Shown here: piece after piece, positions 1-8,486 of the stretch
Numbering within the stretch: the stretch's first letter is position 1
How the letters are laid out: each line of letters opens with the position of its first letter
Assembly (NCBI RefSeq): GCF_010586825.1
Contig: NZ_JAAAGB010000001.1
Coordinates: forward strand, 682,001 to 746,000
Source of the DNA: Draconibacterium mangrovi
GTDB taxonomy: Bacteria; Bacteroidota; Bacteroidia; Bacteroidales; Prolixibacteraceae
DNA length: 64,000 nucleotides
Direction of reading: 5' to 3'
Notes under the pieces: generated by a model
The model's input: only the letters and a program-made list of their open reading frames with translations
The model's database searches: none
What the model was told of the DNA's origin: nothing
Program-made: the position numbers and the translations under genes

Positions 1-1046
1 GCCATATCTGCAGTAACTGTACCTGTTAAGTACAAATGGTATGGTGCAACACCTCCGGTAACTTCGCTTATCATGATTTCGCCATTGGCACCGCCGTTAC
101 ACAATACGTTTTTGGTAACAGTAGCTATACCCGAGATTGCCGCAGGAGCAGTTATTACCGCTGTTGCGAATCCTTCGCAGGAATTGTCTACTCCCCAGTT
201 TTCAATAACTTTTACGTTATAAGTACCGGCGGGTAAATCAGTATAGGTAACAGAAGGCCCACTAATATTGGAACTCCATAACTCGTCGTTTACATATACA
301 TTATAATCGACTGGATATGCCCCCAAATGACCTCCGGAAATTGTTACAGTGAACGCTCCATCGGGACTACATACACTATTAACATTATCAACGGCTGTTG
401 TTACAGCGACAGGTGCCGGCTCACTGATGATGAAAGTTACACTCTCGGTTGTACAATCCGGAGCCAAAGCGTCGCGAACCTGAATCACATATTCTCCTGC
501 CTCGGTAACAACGATATCTTTATAATCGGAACCATCAGGGAAATCTCTCCAGTTATTGTTATTAATCTTGAACTGGTATGTCCCGCTACCTCCTGCAGCC
601 CAGATCTCAATTAAACCATCACTTGCCCCATTACACGACATATCTTCAAAGTTATGGTTGCTGATAACCACCGCGTCACCTGGTGCAGCTCCAGCTACAT
701 CAATATTTGCTGTTTCCGCCCAACAACCTTCAGTATCAGTAGCAATTACTTTATAAGTTCCGTAAGGAAGACCGGAATATACCGTATCAGCTACACCAAC
801 ATAAGGAGTAACGTTTACCCAAGCTGCTGCCTCCCATACTTGTAAAGTATAAGTATATACTCCAGTACCTCCTTTAGCAGAGAATACTGTAATTTCTCCG
901 GTGCTTTCTCCACCACAGGCGATATCTGTTACAGCTGCTGCAGCATCAGTAATAGTGACATTACACTGAGCCTTTAGCTCCGTAACAAAGCCCACCATTA
1001 AGAAAAGTAACACCAAACTAAAAATCCTTGTAAACATTTTTCTCAT
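1..1046 (-). CDS. SprB-repeat secreted surface protein, N-terminal part (runs off left edge)
   Basis: The reading frame starts at an ATG at 1046 and is open for 348 codons to the window edge. Residues 1-27 form a signal peptide (MRKMFTRIFSLVLLF then a hydrophobic stretch, ending KAQ). The rest is a series of repeats of about 80 residues, each opening with a Cys-containing turn followed by G-x-I and an aromatic strand: CGGESTGEI, CNGASDGLIEI, CSPDGAFTV and CNGGANGEIMI. This is the pattern of SprB repeats, found in large Bacteroidota adhesins and gliding-motility proteins. Such proteins are usually exported by the type IX system through a C-terminal domain, which would lie outside the window. 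An internal ATG at 1037 is a possible alternative start. Confidence 0.85.
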   Translation of the reverse strand, partial: MRKMFTRIFSLVLLFLMVGFVTELKAQCNVTITDAAAAVTDIACGGESTGEITVFSAKGGTGVYTYTLQVWEAAAWVNVTPYVGVADTVYSGLPYGTYKVIATDTEGCWAETANIDVAGAAPGDAVVISNHNFEDMSCNGASDGLIEIWAAGGSGTYQFKINNNNWRDFPDGSDYKDIVVTEAGEYVIQVRDALAPDCTTESVTFIISEPAPVAVTTAVDNVNSVCSPDGAFTVTISGGHLGAYPVDYNVYVNDELWSSNISGPSVTYTDLPAGTYNVKVIENWGVDNSCEGFATAVITAPAAISGIATVTKNVLCNGGANGEIMISEVTGGVAPYHLYLTGTVTADM

Positions 1047-1472
1047 AGAACTTCTTTTAAATTGAACTTAAGCGATTGGTAGATTCTAATATCTCTAATT
1101 TTATTATTCCTTTAGGAAAATTGGTTTCAATTTGCGCTATATATCTTTGATATATGCCTAAATTTCCGTCAATGTACAAAATATAACTTGCAAAAAAGAC
1201 ATTCTCCGGCACTATGTTTTCAACACGACTAAACCAAATTTCAGGCTTAGTCGTTAATATCCTGCTATTTTTTGGGTTAAAATGCCGTCCAAATTCTGCA
1301 TTTACCTACAATTTTAAGCTTATTTTTTTAAATTCATATAATAAAAAACCTATTTTTTCGCTTATAAGTAATGAGACCAGTTTTCGCAATGCAAAGAATC
1401 GACCATAAATATACCAAAAACCACTACTTTTCAAGACATTACATTACAGGAAAATCCAATTTATCTTTCAAA
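1047..1472. other. AT-rich intergenic region
   Basis: About 430 bases lie between the divergent start of the SprB-repeat gene and the small lipoprotein gene. The stretch is AT-rich with short unrelated open frames and no recognisable domain. It presumably carries the promoters of both genes. I see no RNA gene in it. Confidence 0.5.
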
Positions 1473-1619
1473 ATGAAGGCTATTGCCAAAGCATTTTTAA
1501 CCGGCTTACTCCTGTTCATTCTGACGCTATTTATTGGCTCATGCAAAACGTGCAAATGCCCTGCTTACAGTTACCAACAATTACCGCAAACAGGAATTAC
1601 CGCACCTTCAAATTCGTAA
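1473..1619 (+). CDS. very small putative lipoprotein (48 aa)
   Basis: This short frame encodes MKAIAKAFLTG, a strongly hydrophobic stretch, then the lipobox-like FIGSC followed by KTCKCPAYS and a Pro/Gln-rich tail. A signal-peptidase-II site with Cys at residue 23 would leave a mature lipopeptide of about 26 residues holding a C-x-x-C-x-C cluster. The start at 1473 is chosen because the open frame upstream encodes no hydrophobic leader. Mini-lipoproteins with a CKCPAY-like motif occur in Bacteroidota, but no function is known to me. It stands alone, 440 bases before GAPDH. It could be a chance frame; the lipobox and cysteine cluster argue against that. Confidence 0.55.
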   Translation: MKAIAKAFLTGLLLFILTLFIGSCKTCKCPAYSYQQLPQTGITAPSNS

Positions 1620-1943
1620 CTTCAATTTACTACATTCTATTTGCGATTTGGCTGCAAAATCGTTCCATTTGACGATCCATCCATTTTATACCTTATTGAA
1701 GGACCGGAAATCCGTTTTACTAAAAATTCCCTGTTTTTTTAGCCAATACATATTTATCTGCCAAAATTTTTGGGCAATCTCCTTCCGGTTTATCATATTG
1801 ACAACCTGCTCTTTAATCAATTTTCAAACCGGCGAGAATGCCATATTCACAATCTTCCTTTAAAATAGGCCGCAAAATGCCACTTATTCCATGCAAAACA
1901 CTTTAAGTAAATATTAAGGTTCGGACGAAAAAAAAAACAGCGC
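1620..1943. other. intergenic region upstream of the GAPDH promoter
   Basis: AT-rich sequence between the mini-lipoprotein gene and the GAPDH promoter. A chance open frame crosses it, but its translation has no domain-like pattern. No hairpin or RNA gene was recognised. Confidence 0.4.
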
Positions 1944-1974
1944 TTGACTCAATAAATAATTTGTACTTACTTTG
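1944..1974 (+). promoter_or_regulatory. Bacteroidota-type promoter of GAPDH gene
   Basis: A TTG at 1944-1946 and the -7-like TTACTTTG at 1967-1974 (7 of 8 to TAnnTTTG) are separated by 20 bases, the usual spacing for the Bacteroidota housekeeping sigma factor. The 5' leader to the ATG at 2062 would be about 80 bases. Confidence 0.55.
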
Positions 1975-2049
1975 TGGGGCTAAAAAAATACAGGCAGTTA
2001 AAACCTGAAAGCGAAATAATTACAATAAATTTCTTTTAAATAAATTTAA

Positions 2050-3063
<1,014 letters not shown>

Positions 3064-3086
3064 TTTTACAATTATATACTGTATGG

Positions 3087-3117
3087 AAAGGGATGTCGAA
3101 AGGCGTCCCTTTTTTTA
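3087..3117 (+). terminator. intrinsic terminator after GAPDH
   Basis: An 11-bp stem beginning AAAGGGATG, closed by a GAAA tetraloop and ending in CGTCCCTTT, runs straight into a T-run. It lies 24 bases after the GAPDH stop. Confidence 0.9.
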
Positions 3118-3383
3118 TTTACTGAAGTTGGAAGGATTGAAGGACTGACGACTTGAAAAACTATTGACTGAGTTTTTCTGTTGATGAGATTGATGCAGAT
3201 TGAATTAAGATTGATGGAGATTGATGGAGATTGAATTCGTATAAGCACTAACAGATCCTCTCGCTTCGCTTCGAGATGACAAACACTTTTGCTACCGACG
3301 CTACGGTCGGGATTTGGCTTTGGCCGATTTTCAATTCGCTACGCTCAACTTTTGCCTTTCAACTTTTTACTTTTGCCTTACGT
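3118..3383. repeat. intergenic tract with GATTGA repeats and a dispersed repeat end
   Basis: GATTGA occurs at 3188, 3198, 3209, 3219 and 3229, that is every 10-11 bases. It is followed by a CTTCGAGATGACA segment that recurs near 17070 and resembles the end of the inverted element at 6173-6267. CCGAC and GTCGG form a small hairpin near 3300. No gene was recognised. Confidence 0.6.
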
Positions 3384-4628
3384 TTACTCGTAACGTAACG
3401 ATTCGATCGGATCGAGCTTTGAAGCTTTTTGTGCCGGATAATAACCGGAAATAATTCCCACAATAAAACACAACACAACACCCAGAATGATCCAGGTCCA
3501 GGGGATAAAGAAAGGTGAATCGATAAGGCGGGCAACGCCATTTCCGGCCAATATTCCAAGGATTATTCCTACAAATCCGCCCATTTGCCCAACAAGAATT
3601 GCTTCCATTAAAAACTGCTGTTTTACGGTAGTACTTTTGGCTCCGATAGCTTTCCTGACCCCAATTTCGCGGGTACGTTCGGTTACCGTTACCAGCATAA
3701 TATTCATTAAGCCAATAGCCGCGCCGAACAACGTAATCAACCCGATTATTGTTGCCACCAGCGTAATATTCTTAATGTTTTCCAGAAGCATGTTGGCCAG
3801 GTTATCACTTTTTTCGATGCTAAAGTCCGAATCGTCGAGTGGATCCAAATTTCGCACCACCCTGAAAATGGCTTCTGCCTGACCGACTGCCGCATCCATC
3901 AACTCCGGACGATCGACTTTTACCTGCACATCAAAATTCATGTTTGGACGCGAGAAATAAGCCCTCGAATTCGTAAAAGGGATAAAACAAATCCTATCGC
4001 TGTTCATTCCAAAACCACTCCCCTTTTCTTTTAAAACACCAACAACTTTGTATTTTCCGCTACCTATACTCACCACTTTCTGCAAGGGATTTTCGCCTCC
4101 TTTAAATAAACTTTTTGCCAAACTACTGCCCAAAAGCACCACATTTCGGCCATCCTGAATGTCGTGATTACTAAAACTTCTGCCCGTTCCGATTTCGTAA
4201 CCCGCTGTTCCCAGATAATTTTCGTCGATTCCACGAACAGCAATATTCGGATTTGTTTTTTCCGACTGGTATTTTATCGTGGCTGCCCCGGTTGACGAAA
4301 CCGAAATAGACGTTGTTGCCGGAAAATCGAAAAGCTCCTTAAATTCCTTTGCCTGATAGTACGAAATGTACGAGTAGTTTTTTGTACGATAGCGAATATT
4401 TCCCTGCGTGCGCAATCCTCCGCTTGTAATCGAAAAAGTGTTGGCACCCATCACGGCAAATTCTTTGGTTATCGAGTTTTTTATCGAATCGATAGCTGTT
4501 AAAATTCCAACCAATGCTGTTATTCCTACGGCAATAATCATAACGGTAAGCGTGGTGCGCAACAGGTTGCTTTTCACCGAAGAGAAAGCTACTCTCAAAT
4601 TTTCGAAAAATAATGTGGTCGATCGCAT
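3384..4628 (-). CDS. MacB/FtsX-type ABC transporter permease
   Basis: This 414-residue membrane protein has the MacB permease layout. A cytoplasmic N-terminus leads into one membrane helix (about residues 25-48), then a periplasmic domain of roughly 220 residues, then three C-terminal helices of the FtsX core. The cytoplasmic loop [16 protein letters not shown] (about residues 315-330) is the hallmark coupling motif that contacts the ATPase. Members drive export or mechanical transmission across the inner membrane, for example of macrolides, lipoproteins or signal peptides. No ATP-binding partner is next to it in the window, so the substrate cannot be inferred. It diverges from the first FKBP gene. 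Confidence 0.9.
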   Translation of the reverse strand: MRSTTLFFENLRVAFSSVKSNLLRTTLTVMIIAVGITALVGILTAIDSIKNSITKEFAVMGANTFSITSGGLRTQGNIRYRTKNYSYISYYQAKEFKELFDFPATTSISVSSTGAATIKYQSEKTNPNIAVRGIDENYLGTAGYEIGTGRSFSNHDIQDGRNVVLLGSSLAKSLFKGGENPLQKVVSIGSGKYKVVGVLKEKGSGFGMNSDRICFIPFTNSRAYFSRPNMNFDVQVKVDRPELMDAAVGQAEAIFRVVRNLDPLDDSDFSIEKSDNLANMLLENIKNITLVATIIGLITLFGAAIGLMNIMLVTVTERTREIGVRKAIGAKSTTVKQQFLMEAILVGQMGGFVGIILGILAGNGVARLIDSPFFIPWTWIILGVVLCFIVGIISGYYPAQKASKLDPIESLRYE

Positions 4629-4772
4629 AAGACTAATGTTGTCTGTAATTATAGCATCAATACATTTGTAAAGTTAATCAGCTTATAATTACCATAAAAG
4701 ACTATTTTTTTTGAATTTAAATTCTCCGCCAAATTATAAAACTTCAATTACCTTATTACCAAAAAATTACTT

Positions 4773-4780
4773 TATCTTCG
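4773..4780 (+). promoter_or_regulatory. -7 box upstream of first FKBP gene
   Basis: TATCTTCG matches the TAnnTTTG consensus at 7 of 8 positions and lies 26 bases before the ATG at 4807. It supports that start over an upstream in-frame ATG at 4711, which would precede the promoter. No clear -33 box is seen. Confidence 0.5.
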
Positions 4781-4806
4781 CCCACTTGAATTCAGAAAAA
4801 AATAAA

Positions 4807-5421
4807 ATGGCAGATTTCGAATTAAAAGACGATTTACAAAAATTTAGTTATGCCCTAGGAATGAGTATTTCTGCAAATCTCATCCAATCAGGAGTTAAAA
4901 CCGTTCATCCAACCGCTTTTATTACAGCTTTGCAGGATGTTTTTTCAGGTGTTCCACCAAGAATGAAACCTGAAGACGCCAATCAGATTCTCGAGTCATT
5001 CATGGCCGAGTCGCAAGCTGCCGATGGCAATAAAAACCTTGAAGAAGGCAATGCCTTTTTAGCCGATAACGCTAAAAACGAAGGTGTGATTCAATTGCCC
5101 AGCGGATTACAATACGAAGTAATAACCGAAGGAGAAGGCGACATTCCAACCGCCGGCAACCAGGTAAAATGTCATTACCACGGTACATTGGTAGACGGTA
5201 CTGTTTTCGATAGTTCGGTAGAGCGCAACCAACCAGCTGTATTCCCTGTAAACGGTGTAATTCCGGGATGGGTTGAAGCCTTACAACTGATGTCGGTTGG
5301 CTCAAAATGGAAACTGTATATTCCTGCCAACCTGGCTTACGGGCCAAACGGAGCAGGCGGAGTTATCGGACCAAACGCAACACTCATTTTCGAGGTTGAA
5401 TTGTTAGAAATTGTAGAATAA
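4807..5421 (+). CDS. FKBP-type peptidyl-prolyl isomerase (no signal peptide)
   Basis: The 204-residue product catalyses cis-trans isomerisation of prolyl bonds. An N-terminal helical FKBP_N dimerisation segment (residues 6-95) is followed by a complete FKBP barrel. The barrel has HYHGTLVDGTVFDSS, then VIPGWVEALQLM and YIPANLAYG, which hold the aromatic residues lining the active site. The start at 4807 gives MADFELKDDLQ and no signal sequence, so a cytoplasmic location is likely. The next gene, 40 bases downstream on the same strand, is a lipoprotein paralogue with the same domain order. The pair probably arose by tandem duplication and forms an operon that places one isomerase on each side of the inner membrane. 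Confidence 0.95.
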   Translation: MADFELKDDLQKFSYALGMSISANLIQSGVKTVHPTAFITALQDVFSGVPPRMKPEDANQILESFMAESQAADGNKNLEEGNAFLADNAKNEGVIQLPSGLQYEVITEGEGDIPTAGNQVKCHYHGTLVDGTVFDSSVERNQPAVFPVNGVIPGWVEALQLMSVGSKWKLYIPANLAYGPNGAGGVIGPNATLIFEVELLEIVE

Positions 5422-5460
5422 TAAAAATACGGTCGTTTACGGCCAAAAAAAAATTAACAA

Positions 5461-6168
5461 ATGAAGAACAGTATTATTTATGTATTTGTAGTAGCATTGA
5501 TTGTTGCTGCTACTTCGTGCCAGCAAGGTGGCCCGGCAGCGGTAAAATTGGAAACCAGTGCCGATTCAGTAAGTTATGCAATTGGAGTCTTGGTTGGTGC
5601 CAACAATAAACAACAACTTGAAACTGCTCCCGGAAGCGAAGAGATGAATCTTGAAGCAATGGCTGCAGCTTTCCGTTTAGCATCGTTAGGCGAAGAAGTG
5701 GAAATTACAGAAGCTGATGCAAACGCAATTGTACAGCAGTTTTTCCGCGATGCCAGCGAGCGCGAAAATCAGGCAAACCTTGAAGAAGGCAACAAATTTT
5801 TGGAAGAGAATGGAAAACGCGAAGGGGTAACAACTACCGAAAGCGGTTTACAATATGAAGTACTTACAGAAGGAACTGGCGAAAAACCAGGTGAAACAGA
5901 TAAAGTGCGCGTACACTACCACGGAACTTTAATCGATGGTACTGTTTTCGACAGTTCAGTTGACAGAGGTGAGCCAGTTGTATTCGGTGTTACTCAGGTA
6001 ATTCCGGGTTGGACTGAAGCATTGCAACTAATGCCGGTTGGATCAAAATGGAAAGTTTATATCCCATCTAATTTAGCTTATGGTGCAAATCCACGTCCTG
6101 GAGGAGCAATTGAACCAAATATGGCTTTAATTTTCGAAGTTGAATTACTGGAGATAGTAAAAGAATAA
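5461..6168 (+). CDS. FKBP-type peptidyl-prolyl isomerase lipoprotein (Mip/FkpA-like)
   Basis: This 235-residue protein begins with a lipoprotein signal (MKNSIIYVFVVALIV, lipobox AATSC with Cys20) and is likely anchored in a membrane facing the periplasm or exterior. An N-terminal FKBP_N helical region with an Asn/Glu-rich linker leads to the FKBP domain (about residues 125-233). The domain contains HYHGTLIDGTVFDSS, VIPGWTEALQLM and YIPSNLAYG. By analogy with FkpA and Mip it should help fold exported proteins. It is the second gene of a two-gene operon with the cytoplasmic FKBP. Downstream are a dispersed inverted repeat and a terminator. Confidence 0.95.
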   Translation: MKNSIIYVFVVALIVAATSCQQGGPAAVKLETSADSVSYAIGVLVGANNKQQLETAPGSEEMNLEAMAAAFRLASLGEEVEITEADANAIVQQFFRDASERENQANLEEGNKFLEENGKREGVTTTESGLQYEVLTEGTGEKPGETDKVRVHYHGTLIDGTVFDSSVDRGEPVVFGVTQVIPGWTEALQLMPVGSKWKVYIPSNLAYGANPRPGGAIEPNMALIFEVELLEIVKE

Positions 6169-6172
6169 AAAG

Positions 6173-6267
6173 TTGTCATTCCGAAAGAGGAACGACTGAG
6201 GAATCTCAAACAACAGAGCATTCCTGTAGCAGATTTCTCTCCGTCAACTGACGGATCGAAATGACAA
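6173..6267. repeat. 95-bp dispersed inverted-repeat element
   Basis: The element begins TTGTCATTCCGA and ends TCGAAATGACAA, which are reverse complements at 11 of 12 positions. It contains an internal CCGTCAACTGACGG palindrome. Related ends occur at 3260-3285, 6795-6835 and 17051-17080, so this is one copy of a dispersed family. Confidence 0.7.
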
Positions 6268-6281
6268 AAACTTGTTGAAAA

Positions 6282-6320
6282 AAACCCTTTGTCTGTTTTT
6301 AGGCAAAGGGTTTCTTTTTT
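6282..6320 (+). terminator. intrinsic terminator after FKBP operon
   Basis: AAACCCTTTG at 6282-6291 pairs with CAAAGGGTTT at 6304-6313 and is followed by a T-rich run. It ends the FKBP operon, and the DUF3127 promoter follows immediately. Confidence 0.85.
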
Positions 6321-6328
6321 TATCTTCG
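6321..6328 (+). promoter_or_regulatory. -7 box upstream of DUF3127 gene
   Basis: TATCTTCG (7 of 8 to TAnnTTTG) lies 23 bases before the ATG at 6352 and directly follows the FKBP terminator. No clear -33 box is visible. Confidence 0.5.
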
Positions 6329-6351
6329 TTCCTGAAATAAAAAATTAGGAA

Positions 6352-6723
6352 ATGGCATTAAGCGTAAAAGGAAAAGTTGATCAGATTTTAAAACCTGAGT
6401 CGGGTGTAAGCCGGGCAGGAAAAGAATGGAGCAAACAGGAATTTGTAATTGAAACAGACGAGCAATATCCACGTAAGGTATGTTTTACTTTATTTGGCGA
6501 TAAAGTTGATTTGGTAAAAGGACTGTCTGCCGGAGAGGAAGTTGAAGTATCCTTTAACATGGAATCACGCGAATATAACGGTCGCTGGTTTCACAACATT
6601 AATGCCTGGAAGATTGATAAAGTGAGTGCTGACGGTAATTTCCCAGAGCCTCCACCGGAGTTCGGAATGGATGATATACCACCTGAACCATCGGAAGATT
6701 CGGCCGGAGATTTGCCGTTTTAA
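6352..6723 (+). CDS. DUF3127 protein, OB-fold-like with SSB-style acidic tail
   Basis: The 123-residue product matches the Bacteroidota DUF3127 family: MALSVKGKVDQIL, then a KQEFVIETDEQYPRKVCF strand pair and SFNMESREYNGRWFHNINAWKI. This strand pattern looks like a single OB-fold barrel (residues 1-90). The last 30 residues are acidic and proline-rich and end in GDLPF. Bacterial single-stranded-DNA-binding proteins end in a similar acidic tip, such as DDIPF, through which they recruit repair enzymes. A nucleic-acid role is therefore plausible but not established. The gene stands alone, with its own promoter and a strong hairpin terminator. Confidence 0.85.
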   Translation: MALSVKGKVDQILKPESGVSRAGKEWSKQEFVIETDEQYPRKVCFTLFGDKVDLVKGLSAGEEVEVSFNMESREYNGRWFHNINAWKIDKVSADGNFPEPPPEFGMDDIPPEPSEDSAGDLPF

Positions 6724-6755
6724 AGGATGAAGGATGAACGATGAAGGATTAATAG

Positions 6756-6790
6756 AAAATGCCAGCTGAGTTTTCAGCTGGCATTTTTGT
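6756..6790. terminator. bidirectional hairpin terminator
   Basis: A 14-bp perfect stem (arms AAAATGCCAGCTGA and its complement, loop GTTT) with a following T-run lies 33 bases after the DUF3127 stop. Confidence 0.9.
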
Positions 6791-7000
6791 TTGTTGTCAT
6801 TTCGACGAGTTTTTGCTGTCATTTCGACGAAGAATGAGGAGAAATCTGTTACAGGTTGCAGGTTACAAGTTCTCAGTCGCAGTATGCAGTCTCAGTTCCT
6901 GCCTCCGGCGCCAACAATTTAGCAATTCAACAGTTTGACAATTTCTCACCGTCGCAGTTCTCAGTGACTGAACCCCAATGACTAATGACCAGTGACCAGG
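6791..7000. repeat. intergenic repeat debris
   Basis: TGTCATTTCGACGA occurs twice, at 6795 and 6817, as a tandem copy of the dispersed-element end. It is followed by low-complexity CAGT/CTCAGT-rich sequence with no coding signal. Confidence 0.5.
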
Positions 7001-7768
7001 TTACCCCCGCGTAAACACCGGATTCCCAACCTTCGACAACCTCGGATTATAAACATACCCCTCAGCATCAAAAGCCTGCAGGTCGTTCACATTATCAATG
7101 TCATTTTCAATGATAAAACGTGTCATCAGGCCACGGGCTTTTTTGGCAAAAAAGGAGATCATTTTATACTCTCCGTTTTTCATGTCTTTAAACTGTGGCG
7201 TTATTATTTCGGCATCGAGTTTTTTGGTATCGATACTTTTGAAATACTCGTTTGATGCCAGGTTAATCAGCACCTTACTCCCCGACTCATCAATGGCTTC
7301 CTGCACTTTTGGTGTAATCTTGTTCTTCCAGAAAGCATACAGATCAGCCGAACGTTGTATTTTGATTTTTGTCCCCATCTCCAGACGGTAGGGTTGCATC
7401 AAATCAAGCGGACGTAAAACGCCATAAAGACCGGACAGAATCCGCAACTTCGACTGTAACTTCAGCAGTTGTTCTTCGCTCATTGAAGGTGCTTCCAGTC
7501 CCTGGAAAACATCGCCGCTAAACGCCAGCACAGCCTGTTTGGCATTTTCGGGTGTAAACGGCTGGTGCCAGGTTTGATAACGATCATAATTTAATTGCCC
7601 CAGGCTGGCAGAAATCCCCATTAACTCCGAGAGTTGTTTGGGTTTCATCTTCCGCAGTTTCGGAAGTATCTTTTCCGACTCGTCGAGCATGTCGGGCATG
7701 GTGTACGTTCTGGTTACCGGCGGTGTTTTATAATCCAGCGATTTTGCCGGCGATATTACTATTAGCAT
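7001..7768 (-). CDS. yaaA: peroxide stress protein YaaA family
   Basis: The 255-residue product begins MLIVISPAKSLDY, the diagnostic N-terminus of the YaaA (DUF328) family, and has the family's usual length. Further conserved blocks are SAKLGQL-like SASLGQLNYDRY, AVLAFSGDVFQGL, LSGLYGVLRPLD and LINLASNEYFKSI. In Escherichia coli YaaA lowers free intracellular iron during hydrogen peroxide stress, and the fold binds DNA in vitro. The reaction, if any, is unknown. It is encoded alone on the minus strand, next to a 700-base non-coding gap. Confidence 0.95.
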   Translation of the reverse strand: MLIVISPAKSLDYKTPPVTRTYTMPDMLDESEKILPKLRKMKPKQLSELMGISASLGQLNYDRYQTWHQPFTPENAKQAVLAFSGDVFQGLEAPSMSEEQLLKLQSKLRILSGLYGVLRPLDLMQPYRLEMGTKIKIQRSADLYAFWKNKITPKVQEAIDESGSKVLINLASNEYFKSIDTKKLDAEIITPQFKDMKNGEYKMISFFAKKARGLMTRFIIENDIDNVNDLQAFDAEGYVYNPRLSKVGNPVFTRG

Positions 7769-8377
7769 CTATTCTGATTTTATTTTTCAAAATTAACAGC
7801 TTTTCTTTTTTAATGTTCAGTACGATGGTATTTATTCGGCTTTAAAAGCTCCACTCAAAGCTACCCTTTATACACAAATATTTTAAGCCCCATTTCTGAT
7901 AAAAGGTTTCAATATGAGGCGCCTGCCTACCGTCAGGCAGGCATGATACGTTTCATTTTCAATTTGCTTTTGCATTTGCACCTTTTCTAATGCTTAACAT
8001 TAACCCCGGGCGACACTTTCCGCCTTAAGGCAGTGCGTTTGCCCCGGACTAAATTGTTACGGACTTTTCAGCCCTATAACATATTTTCTGTTGGGTTATA
8101 GTAATAAAAAGAGCGCTGAAAGTGCGTTTATAGCCCAGGACAAAGTAATTCAGCGAATTACGTCGCCCTGGGGCAGGATGATTTGATTTGAATCGTCCGG
8201 CGAAGTATGCCTATCGAAGCCAAGTGGTTCTTCCGGACGAAATGCAAAGAGCAATTCTTATAAAAAGATGGCGAATTTTCAGAAAAAAATACAACATTAA
8301 CAGAACCTGATTGTGGCTTTGGAGAACTCTCGAAGACCGTTAAATTAAACCAACGCTGCGAAGTAATTAATTGTAGT
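7769..8377. other. long non-coding gap with palindromic elements
   Basis: The gap between divergent yaaA and the helicase gene holds no plausible gene. It contains an 8-bp inverted repeat GCCTGCCT/AGGCAGGC at 7921-7942 and the larger folded element at 8004-8173, listed separately. The remainder is AT-rich. Confidence 0.6.
8004..8173. repeat. 170-bp imperfect palindromic (MITE-like) element
   Basis: The ends CCCCGGGCGAC (8004-8014) and GTCGCCCTGGGG (8162-8173) are complementary apart from one bulged base. Inside, ACTTTTCAGC pairs with GCTGAAAGT, and GTAATT with AATTAC. The whole could fold as a branched hairpin. No open frame crosses it. Confidence 0.5.
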
Positions 8378-8385
8378 ATCTTTGC
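8378..8385 (+). promoter_or_regulatory. -7 box and ~95-base leader of DEAD-box helicase
   Basis: TATCTTTG is an exact TAnnTTTG match and is followed by a leader of about 95 bases before the ATG at 8487. A leader of this length is compatible with post-transcriptional or cold-induced control, which is inferred. Confidence 0.55.
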
Positions 8386-8486
8386 GCCGGTTTAGAACAA
8401 AAACAGAGGGGAAGCGTTTTGGTAGCAATGTGCTCTTTAATCACGGTTATTATTTTGTGAGCCCTTGTTTACCATAGAAAACAATA

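Noticed and set aside
1534-1863. 109-codon plus-strand frame before GAPDH
   Set aside because: It overlaps the mini-lipoprotein in another frame and has no start context or domain. It is probably chance in AT-rich DNA.
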